Assembly (NCBI GenBank): GCA_903951185.1 | Contig: CAJBBC010000104.1 | Span: forward strand, 1-16,521 | DNA: 16,521 nucleotides | Direction: 5' to 3' | DNA from: an uncultured Actinomycetes bacterium | GTDB lineage: Bacteria > Actinomycetota > Actinomycetes > S36-B12 > UBA5976 | Part shown: in pieces, positions 8,403-14,831 of the stretch | How the letters are laid out: the number at the start of each line of letters is the position of its first letter | Position numbering within the stretch: position 1 is the first letter of the stretch | Position numbers and translations under genes: made by a program | Notes under the pieces: model-generated | Database searches by the model: none | What the model saw: only the letters and a program-made list of their open reading frames with translations | What the model was told of the DNA's origin: nothing

Positions 8403-9158
8403 GTGAACTTTCTAGACGCAACCGGAACTGAATTAGTTATCGCCACCCTCTTATTCTTGGGCGCAATTCTTTACACTTCAGTTGGCCATGCCGGCTCATC
8501 CGTATATATCGCGATCATGTCGTTATTTGGTTTAGCGGCAACCGTAATTAAGCCAACAGCCCTGGTCCTTAATATTTTTGTTGCCTCTTTCACGAGTTTC
8601 AAATTCATTCGTGCGAAACTTTTTGATCTGAAACTTTTTATCCCACTCGCAATTGGCGCAATTCCATTGTCCTTTCTTGGGGGCAGGATCAATCTCTCAA
8701 CGGAAAATTACAAAATTCTGGTCGGGATACTTCTGGTAGCTGCTGGCTTCATGTTCATTTTTCAAACAGATCAAGCCACAAGTTCGAAAATAAATCCACC
8801 GAAATTCCTAGTGGCACTTTTTGTTGGCGGATCAATCGGATTTCTAGCCGGGCTAACTGGAACTGGTGGAGGAATATTTTTATCACCAATCGCGCTGCTC
8901 TTTAATTGGACAACTGTAAAGCAGGCTTCGGGAACTTCGGCATTATTCATCTTGGTTAATTCCGTATTTGGCTTACTTGGCCATGCAAGTTCTGTTACTT
9001 ATTTGCCAGAAACTCTGCCACTATTTGTAGGTGCCGTCCTATTGGGCGCAATCATTGGCACCAGGTTGGGAATTAAGAAGTTTTCAAATAGTGGAGTAAA
9101 AAAGGCGCTCGGTGCAGTCCTTATTATTGCCGGACTGAAACTAACATTTGGTTTGTAG
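8403..9158 (+). CDS. TauE/SafE-family anion exporter/permease
   Basis: Polytopic inner-membrane protein of 251 residues with about seven or eight hydrophobic segments and the two-repeat layout of the TauE/SafE (sulfite exporter) family. The repeat signatures are SVGHAGSSVYIAIMSLFG near residue 26 and AGLTGTGGGIFLSPIALLF near 150. The GTG start at 8403 abuts the moaD TAA and is served by GGAGG at 8394-8398, so it is very probably translated as the fourth gene of the moa operon. Family members export sulfite, sulfoacetate or related anions. The position after moaD suggests a link to a molybdoenzyme substrate or product (for example sulfite) or to sulfur or oxyanion balance. The actual substrate cannot be told from sequence. 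Confidence 0.88.
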   Translation: MNFLDATGTELVIATLLFLGAILYTSVGHAGSSVYIAIMSLFGLAATVIKPTALVLNIFVASFTSFKFIRAKLFDLKLFIPLAIGAIPLSFLGGRINLSTENYKILVGILLVAAGFMFIFQTDQATSSKINPPKFLVALFVGGSIGFLAGLTGTGGGIFLSPIALLFNWTTVKQASGTSALFILVNSVFGLLGHASSVTYLPETLPLFVGAVLLGAIIGTRLGIKKFSNSGVKKALGAVLIIAGLKLTFGL

Positions 9159-9173
9159 CCAGTACTCCTTAGT

Positions 9174-9179
9174 TAGAAT
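9174..9179 (+). promoter_or_regulatory. Candidate -10 box of ffh promoter
   Basis: TAGAAT matches the actinobacterial TANNNT -10 pattern and ends 8 bp before the ffh ATG, where a leaderless transcript would start. No clear -35 box and no Shine-Dalgarno sequence are present in the 29-bp gap after the permease gene. Confidence 0.4.
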
Positions 9180-9187
9180 TAACCATC

Positions 9188-10708
9188 ATGTTTAATTCGC
9201 TTTCCGATCGACTTTCAATAACTTTCAAACAGTTACGCGGTAAAGGTCGAATCACCGAAAGCGATCTTGATGAAACTATTCAAGAAATTCGAATTGCACT
9301 TCTGGACGCGGATGTCGCGCTCTCGGTAGTTCGTCAATTCTGTGAAGCTATCAAAGTTCGCTCTTTAGGCTCCGAAGTCAGTGGCTCGCTTAATCCAGCT
9401 CAACAAATTATAAAAATAGTTAATCAAGAATTAGTCAATGTACTTGGCGGTCAAACTCGAAGACTACAACTTGCTAAGAATCCACCAACAGTAATTTTGT
9501 TAACCGGCCTACAGGGTGCGGGAAAGACAACGCTGGCTGGAAAGCTAGCCTTACATTTGCGTACCGCTGGCCACCAACCAGTTCTAGTTGCCGCAGATTT
9601 ACAACGACCAAATGCAGTCGATCAATTAAAGATAGTTGGCGAACAAGCAAATACCTTAGTTTTTGCACCCGAGCCTGGTAACGGCGTTGGTGATCCAGTA
9701 AAAGTCACCCGCGATGCAATTGCATTTGCAAAACAAAAATTACACGACATTGTAATTGTGGATACTGCGGGTCGATTAGCTATTGATAAAGAGTTGATGG
9801 ATCAACTTAGAAAAGTTAAAAAAGAAGCCAATCCAACAGAAACACTTCTTGTCATTGATGCAATGACTGGTCAAGATGCTGTAAACACTGCTTCAGCGTT
9901 CGCTGATGAAATCGGAATTGATGGAGTTGTTTTAACAAAATTAGACGGCGATGCTCGCGGTGGTGCGGCACTTTCTGTCACTTCGGTAACTGGTAAGCCA
10001 ATAATGTTTGCTTCGACTGGCGAAAAGTTAGTTGACTTTGAAATTTTCCATCCAGACCGAATGGCTTCCCGTATTTTAGATATGGGCGATGTCTTAACGT
10101 TAATTGAACAAGCCGAAAAAACTTTTGATCAGGATGAAGCCGCTCGACTAGCGAAAAAAGTTGCTACCGGCGAAGAATTCACGCTGTCCGACTTCATGGA
10201 ACAAATGAAGCAGTTAAAGAAAATGGGTAACTTGGGCAAAATGCTTGGTATGTTACCTGGTGCTGGCGAAATGAAAAAGCAAATCGAGAATATTGATGAA
10301 CGTGAAATTGATCGCGTTGGTGCAATCATTTCTTCAATGACACTTGCTGAACGGGATGATCCAAAAATTCTAAATGGATCAAGGCGTGCTCGAATAGCAC
10401 GCGGCAGCGGTACACAAGTTAGTGATGTCAATAATTTAATTGAACGATTTACTAACGCGGCAAAAATGATGAAGCAAATGGCAAAAGGTGGAGTTCCTAA
10501 TGTTCCCGGTATGCAAAATATGCCGGGACTTGGTACGCCAAAACCAGTCCAACAAAAAAAGCAACAGAAAGCTGGTAAGGGTGCAAAGAAATCCGGAAAT
10601 CCAGCTAAGCGGGCAGCTCAAGAAGCTGGTTTAGATATTTCCGATGCAAAACCTACAAATGAATTAACATCACTACCTGATGCGTTTAAAGGTTTCCTAG
10701 GCGATTAG
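9188..10708 (+). CDS. ffh: Signal recognition particle protein Ffh (SRP54)
   Basis: GTPase subunit of the signal recognition particle; it binds 4.5S/SRP RNA and signal peptides and docks with FtsY. N domain at about 1-90, G domain with G1 GLQGAGKT 107-114, DLQRPNAVDQL 137-147, G3 DTAGRL 192-197, G4 TKLDG 250-254 and GEKLVDFEIF 278-287. The M domain follows, with the RNA-binding helix-turn-helix SRRARIARGSG at 398-408. Methionine-rich stretches at 337-362 and 427-446 are typical of the signal-peptide groove. A Lys/Gln/Ala-rich tail after about 450 brings it to 506 residues, slightly long. The last 23 bp overlap the convergent PH-like gene. The SRP RNA gene is not visible in this window. Confidence 0.97.
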   Translation: MFNSLSDRLSITFKQLRGKGRITESDLDETIQEIRIALLDADVALSVVRQFCEAIKVRSLGSEVSGSLNPAQQIIKIVNQELVNVLGGQTRRLQLAKNPPTVILLTGLQGAGKTTLAGKLALHLRTAGHQPVLVAADLQRPNAVDQLKIVGEQANTLVFAPEPGNGVGDPVKVTRDAIAFAKQKLHDIVIVDTAGRLAIDKELMDQLRKVKKEANPTETLLVIDAMTGQDAVNTASAFADEIGIDGVVLTKLDGDARGGAALSVTSVTGKPIMFASTGEKLVDFEIFHPDRMASRILDMGDVLTLIEQAEKTFDQDEAARLAKKVATGEEFTLSDFMEQMKQLKKMGNLGKMLGMLPGAGEMKKQIENIDEREIDRVGAIISSMTLAERDDPKILNGSRRARIARGSGTQVSDVNNLIERFTNAAKMMKQMAKGGVPNVPGMQNMPGLGTPKPVQQKKQQKAGKGAKKSGNPAKRAAQEAGLDISDAKPTNELTSLPDAFKGFLGD

Positions 10709-11060
10709 CTTTGGCGAAAATTGATTTAAACAATTCCAGATCAGGTACTTGGATAACCACAGACTTATAAAAATGATTATTCAAGTTAATCCGAACTGTT
10801 TGATCAGCTAACTTTCGGCGCGCATTCCAAAATTCTCTAACTTTAGTTGATCGCCAGAAAGTTCCACCAATAAGAACAAAAGCATAAGTTCCAGGTGCCC
10901 GTAGACCGCGCAATTCTTTTAATATGTGCGGTCCGGAGTCAATTGATTCAACTTGTCCCAAGTCGAACTTAATTCCACCAGGTTTAGCGTTAATTAATTG
11001 ATCCCACCAGTGAAAACTAATCTCGACTTGGTCGCCTGAAACGCTGATATTTGGGTTCAT
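10686..11060 (-). CDS. Small actinobacterial PH-like domain protein
   Basis: Uncharacterised 124-residue soluble protein with no signal peptide or membrane segment. Its pattern of short beta strands, with KFDLGQVESID then LRGLRAPGTYAFVLIGG, and a closing strand plus helix (KSVVIQVPDLELFKSIF), matches the small actinobacterial proteins carrying a PH-like barrel with an LRGxRAPGT motif. Function is unknown. The ATG at 11058-11060 gives a natural N-terminus. It is convergent with ffh and its last codons overlap the ffh 3' end by 23 bp on the opposite strand, without room for a terminator. Its divergent partner on the other side is the rpsP operon, 203 bp away. The family call rests on remembered motif resemblance. 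Confidence 0.72.
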   Translation of the reverse strand: MNPNISVSGDQVEISFHWWDQLINAKPGGIKFDLGQVESIDSGPHILKELRGLRAPGTYAFVLIGGTFWRSTKVREFWNARRKLADQTVRINLNNHFYKSVVIQVPDLELFKSIFAKANRLGNL

Positions 11061-11263
11061 AACTCAAGCATACTTGGGCGCAATCACTAGGCTTATCGTC
11101 AATTTCCTGATTTCAAAGGGATCTGGCAGACTATTGCAGGTAATCCCGACCTAGTAGCCGGCCCTCTAACCGCAGCTAGTTCGGATTCATCGATCGCCAA
11201 TTTGTTTTACCCCACTAAAACTAAAGTTGCGCAATCACCCCAATAACAGGAGAAATAAAAAAC

Positions 11264-11824
11264 GTGGCTGTAAAGATCAAGCTAAAGCGCCTAGGCAAAA
11301 TTCGTAATCCGCAATACCGCGTAGTTATTGCTGACTCACGTACTGCCCGCAACGGCCGTGCCATCGAAGAAATCGGTTTGTATCATCCAAAAGAAGAACC
11401 AAGTTTGATCAAGATTAATTCTGATCGCGTTCAATACTGGCTAGGCGTTGGCGCACAGCCGACTGAGCCAGTATTGGTACTTCTTAAGATCACTGGTGAC
11501 TGGCAGAAATTCAAAGGCTTACCAGGCGCTGAAGGAACACTTCGAGTTGCGCAAGTTAAAGTCGATAAGAACACTAAGTTTGCTGACACTGTAAAAGCAG
11601 TTGCTAATGAACCGCGTACACCAACTATTCGACCAAAGGTTGAAAAGCCAGTTCTTGAAGAAAAAGCTGTTGAAGAAAAAGTTGCTGAGGAATCAGCTGC
11701 TCCAGAAGTAGAAGTAATTGCCGCAGAAGTAGTTGAAAATACCGAAACAGTAGTTGAAGAAGTAGCAGAAGAAGTTGCCCAAGAAGCAGCTGAAGTTGTT
11801 GCTGAAGTGATTGAAGAAGCTTAA
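11264..11824 (+). CDS. rpsP: 30S ribosomal protein bS16 with long acidic C-terminal tail
   Basis: Small-subunit protein bS16, which binds 16S rRNA early in 30S assembly. The core is clear: MAVKIKLKRLGKIRNPQYR, VVIADSRTARNGRAIEEIG and the YHPKEEP motif within the first ~85 residues. Typical bS16 is about 80-150 residues; here it is 186 because of an extension. From about 124 on, the tail is rich in Glu, Val and Ala, and after Lys139 there is no Lys or Arg in the last 47 residues, 16 of which are Glu. The start is GTG at 11264, giving the canonical MAVKIKL, with CAGGAGAA upstream at a rather long 11-base spacing. First gene of rpsP-khpA-rimM-trmD. The 203-bp upstream region shows only a weak TAAAGT (11222-11227) as a possible -10 box. 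Confidence 0.96.
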   Translation: MAVKIKLKRLGKIRNPQYRVVIADSRTARNGRAIEEIGLYHPKEEPSLIKINSDRVQYWLGVGAQPTEPVLVLLKITGDWQKFKGLPGAEGTLRVAQVKVDKNTKFADTVKAVANEPRTPTIRPKVEKPVLEEKAVEEKVAEESAAPEVEVIAAEVVENTETVVEEVAEEVAQEAAEVVAEVIEEA

Positions 11825-11826
11825 TC

Positions 11827-12060
11827 ATGCTGGACGAGGCACTAGAACATCTCGTTAAGGGAATCGTAGATCACCCTGACGATGTAGTTGTCCGCGAAAA
11901 AAATCGTCGAGGCCCAACATTAGAGGTTCAGGTTAACCCTGAAGACATGGGTCGCGTGATTGGTAAAGCTGGTCGCACTGCATCTGCATTGCGCACTGTA
12001 GTAAATGCACTCTCCGACAAGAACGTCCGCATAGACATTCTTGACGTAGACGAACGCTAA
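11827..12060 (+). CDS. khpA: KH-domain RNA-binding protein KhpA
   Basis: A 77-residue single KH-domain protein. The GxxG loop VIGKAGR is at residues 44-50, preceded by VEVxVNPEDMG-type strand/helix (TLEVQVNPEDMGR) and followed by the helix TASALRTVVNALS. KhpA proteins bind RNA, often together with KhpB/Jag, and affect cell division or sRNA use in other Gram-positives. The gene lies 2 bp after the rpsP stop and 3 bp before rimM, the standard rpsP-khpA-rimM position in Actinobacteria and Firmicutes, which implies a link to ribosome assembly. ATG 11827 is the natural start. Confidence 0.94.
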   Translation: MLDEALEHLVKGIVDHPDDVVVREKNRRGPTLEVQVNPEDMGRVIGKAGRTASALRTVVNALSDKNVRIDILDVDER

Positions 12061-12063
12061 TTT

Positions 12064-12603
12064 ATGCAGCTCGTTGTCGGGCGAATTGGTCGAGCACATG
12101 GTGTTCGAGGAGACCTTTTCGTCGAACCGATGACAGATGAACCAGATAATCGCTTCGCGATCGGCTCAAAACTAAAGACGTCAAATAACGAAACGCTCAC
12201 CGTTGCTGATTTCAAATGGCATAGTGGGCGTTTTGTTGTTCACTTTGAGGGTTTCGAAGATCGAACTCTAGCTGAGAGTCTAAAAGGATTAGAACTTTCA
12301 CTTGAAATAGATCCGTTGAAATTACCTGAAGATCCAGATGAGTTTTATGATCATCAACTTGTGGGGCTCAAAGTATTTCTAGAAGCCGAGCAAATTGGTG
12401 TAGTGCGTGAAGTTATCCACTTACCTGGCCAAGATTTACTCGCCTTAACTAGATTAAATCAGGATGAAGTTTTGATCCCATTTGTTCGCGAGTTTGTCCC
12501 AACCGTTGATGTTGTGGCCGGCAAAATTCAGATCACACCCCCAGTTGGTTTACTTAATCCTGAAGATGCAATTGTGAGTGCAGGTGATTCCAATGAAAAT
12601 TGA
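12064..12603 (+). CDS. rimM: Ribosome maturation factor RimM
   Basis: 16S rRNA processing factor that helps assemble the 30S head, binding S19 in E. coli. The N-terminal RimM barrel begins VVGRIGRAHGVRGDLFVEP (4-22) and includes the FEGFEDRTLAESLKG stretch (61-75). The PRC-barrel half begins DEFYDHQLVGL (92-102) and closes near PPVGLLN. The 179 residues are normal. ATG 12064 is 3 bp after the khpA stop. The trmD ATG lies inside its last codons, overlapping by 11 bp, so translation of the pair is probably coupled. Confidence 0.95.
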   Translation: MQLVVGRIGRAHGVRGDLFVEPMTDEPDNRFAIGSKLKTSNNETLTVADFKWHSGRFVVHFEGFEDRTLAESLKGLELSLEIDPLKLPEDPDEFYDHQLVGLKVFLEAEQIGVVREVIHLPGQDLLALTRLNQDEVLIPFVREFVPTVDVVAGKIQITPPVGLLNPEDAIVSAGDSNEN

Positions 12604-13282
12604 TGTGGTCTCGGTTTTCCCTACATATTTGGAACCATTGAAACTTTCGTTAATTGGTAAAGCAATTAACGAAGGATTAATTGAACTCGCGATTCACGAC
12701 TTACGTGATTACACCCACGATAAACACAAAACTGTTGACGAGCCACCGTATGGTGGTGGACCTGGCATGGTGATGAAACCAGAACCATGGGGCGAGGCAA
12801 TTGATGAGTTAGTGAATCCCGAAACAATTTTGGTTATTCCAACTCCTTCAGGTCGGCCATTTACTCAAGAGTTAGCTCAAGAATATAGCCAGACGAAACA
12901 CATTGTTTTTGCGTGTGGCCGCTTCGAAGGTATTGACTCTCGAATTGCTCAGTATTACAGCTCTAATATTCGCGTGGACGAAGTTTCAATTGGTGACTAT
13001 GTTTTAGCAGGCGGTGAAGCTGCAGTTTTGGTAATAGTTGAAGCAGCCGCCCGATTAATTCCTGGAGTTCTTGGAAATTCAGAAAGTTTTATTGACGATT
13101 CATTTGCATTAGGTGAAATGGCTGCATTAATTGAAGGCCCGGTTTATACCCGCCCGCCCGTTTGGCGCGAATTAGCTGTGCCCGAAATTTTGCTTTCTGG
13201 CGATCATGAAAAAATTGCAAATTGGCGATTAGCCCAAGCTAGAAATAAAACAGCTGAAATTAGACCTGATTTAGTCGACTAA
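12593..13282 (+). CDS. trmD: tRNA (guanine-37-N1)-methyltransferase TrmD
   Basis: SPOUT-class methyltransferase that makes m1G37 in tRNAs to prevent +1 frameshifting. I place the start at ATG 12593, because TrmD proteins begin MKIDVVSVFP and because AGGTGA (12582-12587) gives a good ribosome binding site 5 bases upstream. A GTG at 12578 in frame would add five residues and is less likely. Motifs: DEPPYGGGPGMV 49-60, ACGRFEGIDSR 107-117, the trefoil-knot SAM site SIGDYVLAGGE 132-142, and YTRPPVWREL 185-194. The 229 residues are typical. The last 12 bp are a perfect palindrome shared with the convergent methyltransferase gene. rplS normally follows trmD directly, but here another gene intervenes. 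Confidence 0.96.
   Translation: MKIDVVSVFPTYLEPLKLSLIGKAINEGLIELAIHDLRDYTHDKHKTVDEPPYGGGPGMVMKPEPWGEAIDELVNPETILVIPTPSGRPFTQELAQEYSQTKHIVFACGRFEGIDSRIAQYYSSNIRVDEVSIGDYVLAGGEAAVLVIVEAAARLIPGVLGNSESFIDDSFALGEMAALIEGPVYTRPPVWRELAVPEILLSGDHEKIANWRLAQARNKTAEIRPDLVD
13271..13282. other. 12-bp palindrome forming both convergent stop ends
   Basis: TTAGTCGACTAA is a perfect palindrome. Read rightwards it is the trmD end Leu-Val-Asp-stop; read leftwards it is the same Leu-Val-Asp-stop of the methyltransferase. The two genes therefore overlap by exactly this element, with no intergenic DNA and no hairpin terminator between them. Confidence 0.9.
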
Positions 13283-14140
13283 CCTTAATTTTGGGTCACC
13301 AAAAATAACTTCATTTAATGCGTAGTTAATCTCGGCAATTGAAAGTGCTTCAGTTGTTGCTGTATTTAAATAAAATTGCTTAAAGTTAGCGGTCTTAAGA
13401 GCATCCAACGCTTTTCGGTGATTTAACTTTAAATACATCTGGGTAGTGTTCTTAATTCTCGGGAAAATTTCAGAAACGGTACCGCAGTTATATCCAAAGA
13501 TAGTTAAAGCCACATCAGCTTCAGTTGGACCAACTTTTGTGATTACCTGCATATCTTGCACTTGAATTAGCGGTCTTGGGGTTGGGGTGCGAGCCCAAAA
13601 TTGCACACAAGTTCGAAGCCGATCTTTGGCATTAATCTCATATCCCATTTCATCCACATAGTTGATCGCCAAATCTAAATCCCGAACTAAGTGAAAGTTG
13701 CGGTCTAACTTATTTAGTACCGACCACTTACGCCAAGACCGAGGCACAATAAAAGCGATGAAATCTGAATGGGGAGCCGCATGATTAAAAAATGGAATAG
13801 AAAGAGAGTTATTCCGACCAAAAGGGGGGTTGCTAACTGTTATGTAATTTGAGTGAGTTAGCGATACGTCTAAGAAACTGGAGAGTTTAACTTTGGGATG
13901 GAGTGGCTCAATGTCGTAGCTTGTCACTTTATGTATCCCGAAATTTCGAGCTGCTTCGATAAATGCGCCAGTCCCACCAGCAGGTTCAAGTAAATGTCGT
14001 TTAGCCAGATCTGGAACTAATTGGGCAACTTGGGCCATCACTTCATGTGCCGTTGAGTCCGGCGTATAGAACTGTTCTTTACCGGTAACCCTGGTATTAC
14101 CAAGTTTTGGTAATACGGGTGCCGAAAGCGTTGCAGACAT
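13271..14140 (-). CDS. Orphan adenine-N6-type DNA methyltransferase
   Basis: A 289-residue class I SAM-dependent methyltransferase with the signs of an adenine-N6 enzyme. The N-terminal EQFYTP (22-27) resembles the F-x-TP element of type I/gamma-like N6 methylases. Motif I is LEPAGGTGAFI 51-61, the acidic ribose-binding position is Asp76 in SYDIEP, and the catalytic motif IV is NPPF 104-107. Residues 128-135 (IAFIVPRS) fit the following strand. The C-terminal ~110 residues look like a small target-recognition or accessory domain that I do not recognise. No endonuclease or specificity subunit is adjacent, so it is an orphan. NPPF also occurs in some RNA and protein-glutamine methylases, so the substrate is not certain. 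It lies opposite to, and between, trmD and rplS, a likely insertion. Confidence 0.85.
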   Translation of the reverse strand: MSATLSAPVLPKLGNTRVTGKEQFYTPDSTAHEVMAQVAQLVPDLAKRHLLEPAGGTGAFIEAARNFGIHKVTSYDIEPLHPKVKLSSFLDVSLTHSNYITVSNPPFGRNNSLSIPFFNHAAPHSDFIAFIVPRSWRKWSVLNKLDRNFHLVRDLDLAINYVDEMGYEINAKDRLRTCVQFWARTPTPRPLIQVQDMQVITKVGPTEADVALTIFGYNCGTVSEIFPRIKNTTQMYLKLNHRKALDALKTANFKQFYLNTATTEALSIAEINYALNEVIFGDPKLRLVD

Positions 14141-14306
14141 GTAGGGGAAGACCTGTCAGTTAAGTAATTAGGGAAGTTAGTAAACCAAGCATATATATCA
14201 AGGACGCTTTGGTCTAGTCGGTGGAAATATTGAATTACTTCCTATTTAAATATGGGCGATTTGGCGAGTTTGTTAGGTTTATGGCAAAGTTGGTCTCGGT
14301 TAGATC

Positions 14307-14394
14307 TTAAGTGAACCGCCACAGGGGTTACTTAATTGTTGATCTAAACAAACATTCGGCAAGACCCTTTATTCGGGCTTTCGACCTGTGGCGG
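14307..14394 (+). promoter_or_regulatory. Structured rplS 5' leader (candidate regulatory RNA)
   Basis: The 273-bp gap 14141-14413 holds no plausible gene; its 3' part is rich in complementary arms. (a) 14307-14317 pairs with 14326-14335 to give a 10-bp hairpin with one bulged G and the 8-base loop GCCACAGG. (b) CCGCCACAGG at 14316-14325 is an exact complement of CCTGTGGCGG at 14385-14394, so the hairpin loop can pair 8 bp downstream (a pseudoknot) or the long stem can replace the hairpin. (c) Between these lie TTGTT/AACAA (14336-14340/14347-14351) and an AAG-CCC/GGGCTT hairpin with a bulged A (14361-14380). The downstream arm ends 10 bases before the rplS GGAG site. Autoregulation by bL19 is an inference. 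No clear promoter was found; TATATAT (14191-14197) and TAGGTT (14274-14279) are possible -10 boxes. Confidence 0.5.
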
Positions 14395-14413
14395 CGAGTC
14401 CAACGGAGAAATA

Positions 14414-14764
14414 ATGCACTTCTTAGATGATGTTGATTCAGCATCCTTAAAAACAGATCTTCCAAGCTTCCGCGCAGGTGACAACGTAAAAGTTCACGTG
14501 CGAGTTATTGAAGGTACTCGTTCCCGTATTCAGATTTTCCAGGGAATCGTATTGCGTCGCCAAGGTGGTGGCATTCGCGAAACATTTACAGTTCGAAAAG
14601 TTTCTTTCGGAACTGGCGTAGAGCGAACATTCCCACTGCATTCACCAATCGTTGAACAGATTGAGTTAGTTAGTCGTGGCGATGTACGTCGTGCCAAGCT
14701 TTACTACTTACGCGACTTACGCGGTAAGGCTGCCAAAATTAAAGAAAAGCGCGACAACATTTAA
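14414..14764 (+). CDS. rplS: 50S ribosomal protein bL19
   Basis: Large-subunit protein bL19 at the 30S-50S interface. The 116-residue protein has FRAGDNVKVHVRVIEG (19-34), FQGIVLRRQGGGIRETFTVR (42-61), GTGVERTFPLHSP (67-79) and the signature RRAKLYYLRDLRGKAAKIKE (92-111). GGAG at 14405-14408 lies 5 bases before ATG 14414, the best ribosome binding site in the window. It is the only gene of its transcription unit by sequence: the structured leader lies upstream and an intrinsic terminator starts 10 bp after its stop. Confidence 0.97.
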   Translation: MHFLDDVDSASLKTDLPSFRAGDNVKVHVRVIEGTRSRIQIFQGIVLRRQGGGIRETFTVRKVSFGTGVERTFPLHSPIVEQIELVSRGDVRRAKLYYLRDLRGKAAKIKEKRDNI

Positions 14765-14773
14765 ATTCAAATC

Positions 14774-14806
14774 AAAAAAGGCCTGCATATACTGCAGGCC
14801 TTTTTT
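14774..14806 (+). terminator. Intrinsic terminator after rplS
   Basis: AAAAAAGGCCTGCA (14774-14787) and TGCAGGCCTTTTTT (14793-14806) are perfect complements around the 5-base loop TATAC. The GC-rich 8-bp stem extended by A:T pairs and followed by the T run is a classic Rho-independent terminator; the A run makes it potentially active in both directions. It separates rplS from lepB. Confidence 0.92.
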
Positions 14807-14819
14807 GTTAACTCAGAGG

Positions 14820-14825
14820 TAAACT
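14820..14825 (+). promoter_or_regulatory. Candidate -10 box of lepB promoter
   Basis: TAAACT fits TANNNT and ends 6 bp before the lepB ATG, so the transcript could be leaderless. A promoter is expected here because a strong terminator ends 25 bp upstream of the ATG. GAGGT (14816-14820) could instead act as a distant ribosome binding site if transcription starts earlier. Confidence 0.35.
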
Positions 14826-14831
14826 CAAATT

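Noticed and set aside
11625..11828. Gln/Leu-rich minus-strand open frame opposite the rpsP tail.
   Set aside because: It is the low-complexity complement of the Glu/Val/Ala tail codons.
13271..14140. Complete restriction-modification system.
   Set aside because: Only a methyltransferase is present; both flanks are core ribosomal/tRNA genes with no endonuclease or specificity subunit.
14191..14240. tRNA-like or attachment-site-like stretch upstream of rplS (ggacgctttggtctagtcggtgg).
   Set aside because: No cloverleaf can be drawn, no matching copy exists at the other side of the methyltransferase gene, and no integrase is present.
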